From Oscillospiraceae bacterium (GTDB lineage: Bacteria; Bacillota; Clostridia; Oscillospirales; Oscillospiraceae): a stretch of DNA of 10,628 nucleotides. Positions 4,854-10,628 of the stretch are shown piece by piece (the first letter of the stretch is position 1; each line of letters begins with the position of its first letter). The position numbers were made by a program, and so were the translations under genes. The stretch spans positions 1-10,628 of the forward strand of contig JAQXJQ010000103.1 in the NCBI GenBank assembly GCA_029009035.1, given 5' to 3'. The notes beneath the pieces are model-generated. The model saw only the letters and a list, made by a program, of their open reading frames with translations. It searched no databases and was not told the DNA's origin.

Positions 4854-6068
4854 ATGAAAATGAAGAAGATCGTTGCCATGCTCATGGCCGGCGCCATGAC
4901 TCTGGGCCTGATGGCCGGCTGCGGCAGCAAGACCCCCGCTCCCAGCGCCGACCCCGGCAACACCGGCAGCGCCGTTGAGGAGATCGTGGTGGCTCTGATC
5001 ACCAATACCACCGGCGACTATGCCCAGTACGGTATCCCCGTCCACAACGCCGCTATGCTGTACATCGAGCAGCTCAACGCCCAGGGCGGCATCAACGGCA
5101 AGCAGATCAAGGTCCTGGAGTATGATGACAAGGCCGACGGCGTCGAGGCCGTCAATGCCTTCAACAAGGCCTGCGGCCAGAACATCTCCGGCGTCATCGG
5201 CTCCGTGCTGACCGGCGCTACCCTGACCCTGGCTGACGCCACCTATGAGAAGGGCGTCGCTCAGATCACCGCTTCCGCCACCGCCGCCGGCGTCACCGTC
5301 ATCGATCCCGAGGACCCCGATAGTGAGGTGCGCACCAATGTGTTCCGTTCCTGCTTCATCGATCCCTTCCAGGGCGAGAAGATGGCTGACTACGCCGTGA
5401 ACAAGCTGGGCGCCAAGACCGCCGCTATCCTCCTCGAGAGCGGCTCCGACTACTCCGAGGGCCTGACCGCTGCTTTCGAGGCCAAGGCCGCTGATCTGGG
5501 TCTGGAGATCGTCGATAAGGAGGCCTTTGCCACCGGCGACAAGGACTTCAACGCTCAGATGACCAAGATCGCCAACACCAACGCCGATGTGGTGTTCATG
5601 CCCATCTACTACGGTGAGGCCGGTCTGGCCATTACCCAGGGCCGTCAGGCGGGTATGAAGTCCGTGGTTATGGGCGGCGACGGTTTCGGCGGCATCAAGG
5701 ACTACGCCTCCGCCGAGGACCTGGAGGGCAGCGTGTACTGCTCCGGTTACGCTCCTGGCACCGAGTCTGTGGCTCAGTTCGAGAAGGACTATGAGGCCAA
5801 GTACGGCGAGCCCGTCCCCAATATGTTTGCTCCTCTGGCCTATGACGCCGCCATGCTGATGTGCAACGCACTGAAGGCTGCCGACGACAAGGGCCTGACC
5901 CCCGGCACCGCTGAGTTCCAGGCCGCCGTGGTGGAGGCCATGGCCGCCACCACTGATGTGGTGGGCATCACCGGCACCTACAACTTCGACGCGCAGAACA
6001 ACCCCATCAAGTCTGCCGCCATCCTGCAGCTGCAGTCCGGCGCTGAGGTGTTCACCGAGCTGTACTAA
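4854..6068 (+). CDS. livK: Branched-chain amino acid-type ABC transporter substrate-binding lipoprotein
   Basis: 404 residues from the ATG at 4854, with AAGGAGG 8 bases upstream. An in-frame TTG at 4782 lies within the -10 box and cannot be used. The N-terminus is a lipoprotein signal: KMKK, a hydrophobic core to residue 21, then MAGC with lipid-modified Cys23, followed by a Ser/Pro/Gly/Ala-rich linker to about residue 42. From residue 44 the chain is a type I periplasmic-binding-protein fold (Leu/Ile/Val-binding family): IVVALITNTTGDYAQYG, INGKQIKVLEYDD, a central GVIGSVLTGATL loop, and C-terminal GTYNFDAQNNP. It sits on the outer face of the membrane and delivers substrate to the LivHM permease encoded downstream. 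Substrate specificity cannot be read from sequence; branched-chain amino acids are typical, but this family also binds other amino acids, amides, urea and aromatic compounds. It is the first gene of the liv operon, separated from the next by a hairpin. Confidence 0.93.
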   Translation: MKMKKIVAMLMAGAMTLGLMAGCGSKTPAPSADPGNTGSAVEEIVVALITNTTGDYAQYGIPVHNAAMLYIEQLNAQGGINGKQIKVLEYDDKADGVEAVNAFNKACGQNISGVIGSVLTGATLTLADATYEKGVAQITASATAAGVTVIDPEDPDSEVRTNVFRSCFIDPFQGEKMADYAVNKLGAKTAAILLESGSDYSEGLTAAFEAKAADLGLEIVDKEAFATGDKDFNAQMTKIANTNADVVFMPIYYGEAGLAITQGRQAGMKSVVMGGDGFGGIKDYASAEDLEGSVYCSGYAPGTESVAQFEKDYEAKYGEPVPNMFAPLAYDAAMLMCNALKAADDKGLTPGTAEFQAAVVEAMAATTDVVGITGTYNFDAQNNPIKSAAILQLQSGAEVFTELY

Positions 6069-6097
6069 GCCTTAGCATATCGCATAATGACTTTGAG

Positions 6098-6133
6098 CTA
6101 TGCGGGGGAGGCCTCTCTCCCCCGCATAGTTTT
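6098..6133 (+). terminator. Hairpin between binding-protein and permease genes (leaky terminator)
   Basis: A perfect 13-bp stem (6098-6110 with 6117-6129) with a 6-base loop is followed by TTTT and then CCC. It stands 30 bases after the binding-protein stop and 40 before the permease start. As no promoter is visible between the genes, it must allow partial read-through. It can also protect the 3' end of the upstream message, giving more binding protein than permease, a common pattern in ABC importers. Confidence 0.8.
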
Positions 6134-6169
6134 CCCTATTGTCAGAAAAGAGAAAGGATGTGACGCAAT

Positions 6170-7045
6170 ATGGTCCTGAGTCAGATCATCAACGCTTTGC
6201 AGCTGGGTTCCATCTATGCGTTGGTGGCACTGGGATACAGCATGGTGTACGGCATTATCCTTCTGCTGAACTTCGCCCACGGCGACATCATCATGGTGGG
6301 CGCGTATATGACATTTTTTGCCGTGACCAATTTCCATCTGCATCCCGTGTTTTCCGTTGTGCTGGCCGTTGTGGTCAGCACCCTGCTGGGCGTTCTCATT
6401 GAGAAGCTGGCCTACACGCCTCTGCGCTCCGCACCCCGACTGTCCCTGCTCATTACGGCCATCGGTGTGTCCTTCCTGCTGGAAAACGGCGCCCAGATGC
6501 TGTTCGGCGCGGATACCAAGAGCATGGTGCAGACCCCGCTCATCAAGGGCGGCATCAGCATCGGCTCCTCCAGCATCAGTCTGGCCGCCGTCATTACCAT
6601 TGTGGTCTCCGTGGCGGCCATGCTTTTCCTCACCTTCCTGGTGCAGAAGACCAAGCTGGGCAAGGCGATGCGCGCCGTGTCCGAGGATATGGGCGCAGCT
6701 CAGCTTATGGGTATTTCCCTGAATAAGACCATTTCCTTCACCTTTGCCGTTGGCTCCGCCCTGGCCGGTATCGGCGCGGTGCTCCACATCGGCTCCTACT
6801 TCCAGGCCAGCCCCATGATGGGTTCCATGCTGGGTCTGAAGGCCTTTGTAGCTGCCGTTCTGGGCGGCATCGGCTCCATCCCCGGCGCCATGATCGGCGG
6901 TTTCGCCATCGGTATCGTGGAGACCCTGGTCACCGTGGGCGGTCTGTCCACCTGGAAGGACGGCGTGGTCTTCGCCATCCTCATCGTTGTGCTGCTGGTC
7001 AAGCCCACCGGTATTCTGGGCAAGCCGGTCACCGAGAAAGTGTAA
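6170..7045 (+). CDS. livH: Branched-chain amino acid-type ABC transporter permease LivH
   Basis: 291 residues, the usual LivH length. The ATG is preceded by AGAAAGGATGTGA, which matches all but one base of the stretch complementary to the 16S 3' end. The chain is almost entirely hydrophobic, with about eight membrane-spanning segments. Family hallmarks are the N-terminal LNFAHGDIIMVGAY (residues 33-46), the cytoplasmic coupling loop MRAVSEDMGAAQLMGI (167-182) that contacts the ATPases, and LGGIGSIPGAMIGG (231-244) near the end. It forms the translocation pore with LivM. It is the second gene of the liv operon and the first after the intergenic hairpin; livM follows after 13 bases. Confidence 0.95.
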   Translation: MVLSQIINALQLGSIYALVALGYSMVYGIILLLNFAHGDIIMVGAYMTFFAVTNFHLHPVFSVVLAVVVSTLLGVLIEKLAYTPLRSAPRLSLLITAIGVSFLLENGAQMLFGADTKSMVQTPLIKGGISIGSSSISLAAVITIVVSVAAMLFLTFLVQKTKLGKAMRAVSEDMGAAQLMGISLNKTISFTFAVGSALAGIGAVLHIGSYFQASPMMGSMLGLKAFVAAVLGGIGSIPGAMIGGFAIGIVETLVTVGGLSTWKDGVVFAILIVVLLVKPTGILGKPVTEKV

Positions 7046-7058
7046 GGGGGGAGCGAGC

Positions 7059-8119
7059 GTGAAAACCAACAACCGTATCCCCATGCCGGTTCGATACCTT
7101 ATCAATCTGGTCGTGATCGTGGCTGTATGGGGCGTGTTCTTCGCCCTGATGAAAGGCGGCGTGATCACCGATTACTGGTCCGGAATTTTTGTCACCGTGG
7201 GCATCAACATCATTCTTGCCGTATCTCTGAACATCTCCACCGGTTATCTGGGGCAGCTCCCTCTGGGTCACGCGGGCTTCATGGCCGTGGGCGCCTATAC
7301 CGGCGGCATTTTCATGAAAGCTACACCCGTGGGCTCTCTGCTGAAGTCCGGTAATGTGGGCGCAGCCATTCCCTACATCATTATTGCCCTGGTCCTCTCC
7401 GGTCTGGTGGCCGGCCTGTTCGGCCTCATCATCGGCATACCCGCGCTGCGTCTGAAGGGTGACTATCTGGCCATCATCACCCTGGGCTTCGGCGAGATCA
7501 TCCGTGTGGTGCTCACCAATATTGACTCGGTGCTGGGCTTTAAGTTCACCTACGGCGCCTCCGGTCTGAAGCAGGTGCCCAAGATCTCCTCCTTCAATCT
7601 GGTGTTTATCTGTGTGGTGCTTACCTGCGTCATCATCCATATGGTCATGAAGTCCCGCCACGGACGCGCCATCCTCTCCATCCGCGAAAATGAGATCGCC
7701 TCCGAGAGCTGCGGCATCAAGACCACTTATTATAAGGTGCTGGCCTTTGTGCTCTCTGCTTTCTTCGCCGGGGTGGCCGGCTGCCTGTATGCCGGCTATC
7801 TGGGCTCCGTGTTCCCCTCTACCTTCAAGTTTATGAAGTCCATTGAGATCCTGGTCATGGTGGTTCTGGGCGGCATGGGCTCTATGATGGGCTCCGTGGT
7901 GGCCGCCACCGTGCTCACCGTGGTCAGCGAACTGCTGCGCTCCGTGGGCGATATGCGTATGGTCATCTACTCGCTGCTGCTGGTGGTGATGATGATCTTC
8001 CGTCCCAAGGGACTGATGGGCAGCTATGATTTCTCCCTCAGCCGTTGGCTGGAGAAGCTGGTCGCCCTCATCGCTCCCCGCAAGGGGGAGGCAAAGACCG
8101 AGAAGGGAGGTGCCGAACA

Positions 8120-8123
<4 letters not shown>
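7059..8123 (+). CDS. livM: Branched-chain amino acid-type ABC transporter permease LivM
   Basis: 354 residues from a GTG start, chosen because AAGGGGGGAG lies just upstream and 13 bases separate it from the livH stop. An earlier in-frame ATG lies inside livH and would add a non-hydrophobic, Cys/Trp-rich tail. Hydrophobic segments alternate with short loops through residue 316. The LivM signature is IPALRLKGDYLAIITLGFGEIIR (residues 127-149), followed by the coupling loop around ILSIRENEIASESCGI (205-220), then LGGMGSMMGS and FRPKGLMG (314-321). The last 30 residues form a charged cytoplasmic tail (RKGEAKTEKGG). It pairs with LivH as the inner-membrane channel. The stop overlaps the livG start by four bases (ATGA), indicating translational coupling. 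Confidence 0.95.
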
Positions 8124-8977
<854 letters not shown>

Positions 8978-8978
8978 T

Positions 8979-9689
8979 ATGGGTACTCTGCTTTCTGTCA
9001 ACGACATCAATGTGTCCTACGGCGCCATCCACGCCATCAAGGGTGTTTCCTTTGAGGTGGGCGAGGGGGAGATCGTCACCCTGATCGGCGCCAACGGCGC
9101 CGGCAAGTCCACTATTCTGAAGACTGTCTCCGGCCTGCTTCATCCCAAGACCGGCTCTGTGGACTTCCTGGGCAAGCGACTCAACGGCGTTGCGCCCCAT
9201 AAGATCGTGGCCGGCGGCCTGGCCCATGTACCCGAGGGGCGGCGGGTGTTCCTCCGCAGGACCGTGGAGGAGACCCTGGAGATGGGCGCCTACACCCAGC
9301 CCAAGTCCACCATCGCACCCGGCCTGGAGAAGGTCTATGAGCTGTTTCCCCGCCTGAAGGAGCGCCGCCGCCAGGTGGCCGGTACCCTCTCCGGCGGCGA
9401 GCAGCAGATGCTGGCCATGGGCCGCGCCCTCATGTCCCGGCCCAAGCTGCTGATGCTGGATGAGCCCTCCATGGGCCTGGCCCCCATTCTGGTGGAACAG
9501 ATCTTCGACATCATCAAGTCCATGCACAAGGCGGGCACCACCATCCTGCTGGTGGAGCAGAACGCCCAGATGGCTCTGAGCGTGGCCGACCGCGGTTATG
9601 TGCTGGAGACCGGTAAGATCGTGGCCACCGGCACCGGTGCCCAGCTGCTGAACGACGAGGCCGTGAAGAAGGCATATCTCGGCGGATAA
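8979..9689 (+). CDS. livF: Branched-chain amino acid-type ABC transporter ATP-binding protein LivF
   Basis: 236 residues, standard LivF length. The ATG comes one base after the livG stop, with AAGGAGG about 10 bases upstream inside livG. Motifs are Walker A GANGAGKS (37-44), VPEGRRVF (84-91, the LivF form of the region after the Q-loop), signature LSGGEQQMLAMGRAL (137-151), Walker B LLMLDEP (157-163) with Glu162, and VEQNAQMAL (192-200), in which Gln stands where most ABC ATPases have the switch His, as usual in LivF. It is the second, non-identical ATPase of the complex. It is the last gene of the operon and is closed by a strong terminator. Confidence 0.96.
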   Translation: MGTLLSVNDINVSYGAIHAIKGVSFEVGEGEIVTLIGANGAGKSTILKTVSGLLHPKTGSVDFLGKRLNGVAPHKIVAGGLAHVPEGRRVFLRRTVEETLEMGAYTQPKSTIAPGLEKVYELFPRLKERRRQVAGTLSGGEQQMLAMGRALMSRPKLLMLDEPSMGLAPILVEQIFDIIKSMHKAGTTILLVEQNAQMALSVADRGYVLETGKIVATGTGAQLLNDEAVKKAYLGG

Positions 9690-9710
9690 CAGGAAAAATC
9701 TGGATAAAAA

Positions 9711-9747
9711 ATGAGCCCGGCTCCCATGGAGCCGGGATCATTTTTTT
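9711..9747 (+). terminator. Intrinsic terminator of the liv operon
   Basis: Stem CCCGGCTCC (9716-9724) with GGAGCCGGG (9728-9736), extended past one mismatch by ATGA/TCAT (9711-9714 with 9738-9741), then a run of seven T (9741-9747). An A run before the stem could make it work in reverse too. It starts about 20 bases after the livF stop. Confidence 0.93.
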
Positions 9748-9760
9748 GTTCCGGTACAAG

Positions 9761-9805
9761 ATATTGGGCTTTGTTAAAAGATAGACAGAAAATATTGGGA
9801 TTTTG
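9761..9805. repeat. Imperfect direct repeat upstream of the nrdD promoter, 31-bp period
   Basis: ATATTGGGCTTTG (9761-9773) and ATATTGGGATTTTG (9792-9805) share the octamer ATATTGGG plus a T-rich tail, with starts 31 bp apart, about three helical turns. They end just before the -35 box of nrdD, where an activator could bind. No known site is recognised. Confidence 0.5.
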
Positions 9806-9808
9806 CCC

Positions 9809-9837
9809 TTGACAAGGATACGATATGTTGGTATATT
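9809..9837 (+). promoter_or_regulatory. Sigma-A promoter of nrdD
   Basis: TTGACA (9809-9814), 17-bp spacer, TATATT (9832-9837). Transcription should start near 9844, leaving a leader of about 80 bases to the nrdD ATG. Confidence 0.85.
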
Positions 9838-9850
9838 TGGAGAGCGGCAA

Positions 9851-9866
9851 TCACAATATATTGTGA
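9851..9866 (+). promoter_or_regulatory. NrdR box (perfect palindrome) controlling nrdD
   Basis: TCACAATATATTGTGA is a perfect 16-bp palindrome that agrees at 14 of 16 positions with the NrdR consensus as I remember it (ACACWATATATWGTGT). It lies about 8 bases downstream of the expected transcription start. NrdR is the ATP/dATP-sensing repressor of ribonucleotide reductase genes. NrdR usually uses two boxes: a degenerate partner (ATACGATATGTTGGTA, 10 of 16) can be drawn at 9818-9833, inside the promoter spacer, with 17 bp between the two. Confidence 0.85.
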
Positions 9867-9924
9867 TGTCTTATGAAAGATCCATACACAATGTGGGAAG
9901 AGATAGAAAGAGGAGGCTGCCGGC

Positions 9925-10628
9925 ATGAAAATTATCAAACGAAGCGGCGCTGAAGTCACATTTGATCCCGAAAAGATCGTGATTGCGGTGACCAAGGCCA
10001 ACGAGAGCGTGGTGCCCAGCGCCCGGATGACTCCCATCCAGATCAAGCGTATCGCCGAGGATGTGGAGAGTGCCGCCAGCTACATGAACCGTTCTCTCAG
10101 CGTGGAAGAGATCCAGGATATGGTGGAGGATCAGATCATGAACCAGCGGGCCTTTGATGTGGCCCGCAGCTATATCACCTACCGCTATACCCGCACCCTG
10201 GTGCGCAAGTCCAACACCACTGACGGTCAGATCCTCTCCCTCATCGAGTGCAACAACGAGGAGGCCAAGCAGGAGAACTCCAACAAGAACCCCACCGTCA
10301 ACTCCGTGCAGCGTGACTACATGGCCGGTGAGGTGTCCAAGGACCTGACCCGCCGCATCCTGCTGCCCGCCGATATTGTGGAGGCCCATGACAAGGGACT
10401 CATCCACTTCCACGACGCCGACTACTATGCCCAGCATATGCACAACTGCGATCTGGTCAACCTGGAGGATATGCTCCAGAACGGCACCGTCATCAGCGGC
10501 ACCCTCATCGAGAAGCCCCACAGCTTCTCCACCGCCTGCAACATCGCCACCCAGATCATCGCCCAGGTGGCCTCCTGCCAGTACGGCGGACAGTCCATCT
10601 CCCTGACCCATCTGGCGCCCTTTGTGGA
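9925..10628 (+). CDS. nrdD: Anaerobic ribonucleoside-triphosphate reductase NrdD (3' end outside window)
   Basis: 234 complete codons from the ATG at 9925 (AGGAGG 8 bases upstream), still open at the window edge; the full protein is usually about 700 residues or more. Residues 1-92 form an ATP-cone (KIIKRSGAEVTFDPEKI, then a helix-rich stretch ending DVARSYITYRYTR), the allosteric domain that switches activity with ATP/dATP. The glycyl-radical barrel then begins: LIHFHDADYY (159-168), HNCDLVNLEDML with Cys175, and STACNIATQIIAQVASCQYGGQS (202-224), matching class III reductases. Cys175 appears to be the active-site cysteine equivalent to T4 NrdD Cys79. The enzyme makes deoxynucleotides from NTPs without oxygen and needs the NrdG radical-SAM activase, which would lie beyond the window. 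The C-terminal glycyl-radical site is not visible. The upstream NrdR box independently supports the call. Confidence 0.95.
   Translation, partial: MKIIKRSGAEVTFDPEKIVIAVTKANESVVPSARMTPIQIKRIAEDVESAASYMNRSLSVEEIQDMVEDQIMNQRAFDVARSYITYRYTRTLVRKSNTTDGQILSLIECNNEEAKQENSNKNPTVNSVQRDYMAGEVSKDLTRRILLPADIVEAHDKGLIHFHDADYYAQHMHNCDLVNLEDMLQNGTVISGTLIEKPHSFSTACNIATQIIAQVASCQYGGQSISLTHLAPFV

Noticed and set aside
9690..9924. Cobalamin or other riboswitch in front of the reductase gene
   Set aside because: The gap is accounted for by a terminator, direct repeats, a promoter and an NrdR box; the remaining leader of about 80 bases is too short and lacks a conserved B12-box.

Overview
The window looks like chromosomal DNA from a GC-rich, anaerobic gut member of the Clostridia (an Oscillospiraceae-type organism). 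This is inferred from strong AGGAGG-type ribosome binding sites, consensus sigma-A promoters, a lipoprotein solute-binding protein, C/G-ending codons and a class III (oxygen-sensitive) ribonucleotide reductase. No species can be named from the sequence alone. No phage, IS element, CRISPR array or recognisable defence system is present; the gene content is metabolic housekeeping, and the more interesting signals lie in the intergenic regulatory DNA.

Left part (1-3849). The window opens inside an FAD/NAD(P)H oxidoreductase module, probably the C-terminal half of an Old-Yellow-Enzyme/2,4-dienoyl-CoA-reductase-like protein, on the + strand. It converges, across two strong hairpins, on a minus-strand unit. 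That unit is an L-fucose/L-arabinose isomerase-fold protein (890-2368) preceded by an AraC-type regulator with a cupin sensor domain (2608-3543, TTG start). A good sigma-A promoter with a dyad over its -35 box drives the regulator. A pair of direct repeats upstream of the isomerase may be the regulator's target. Upstream again are two tandem minus-strand terminators and a tRNA-Val(GAC) gene.

Middle (3850-4687). The tRNA promoter (minus) and the promoter of a short-chain dehydrogenase/reductase (plus) are back to back, and their -35 hexamers overlap by five bases. The reductase resembles the Bacillus YmfI-type enzyme that reduces 5-aminopentanone-modified elongation factor P, more than it resembles FabG.

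Right part (4688-10628). A perfect consensus promoter (TTGACA-17-TATAAT) starts a complete branched-chain-amino-acid-type (HAAT family) ABC importer: lipoprotein binding protein, hairpin, two permeases and two ATPases (livK-livH-livM-livG-livF). The hairpin after the binding-protein gene is placed to give more binding protein than membrane complex. A strong terminator ends the operon. The last gene is the 5' part of nrdD, with a sigma-A promoter and a perfect 16-bp palindrome matching the NrdR box just downstream of the expected transcription start.
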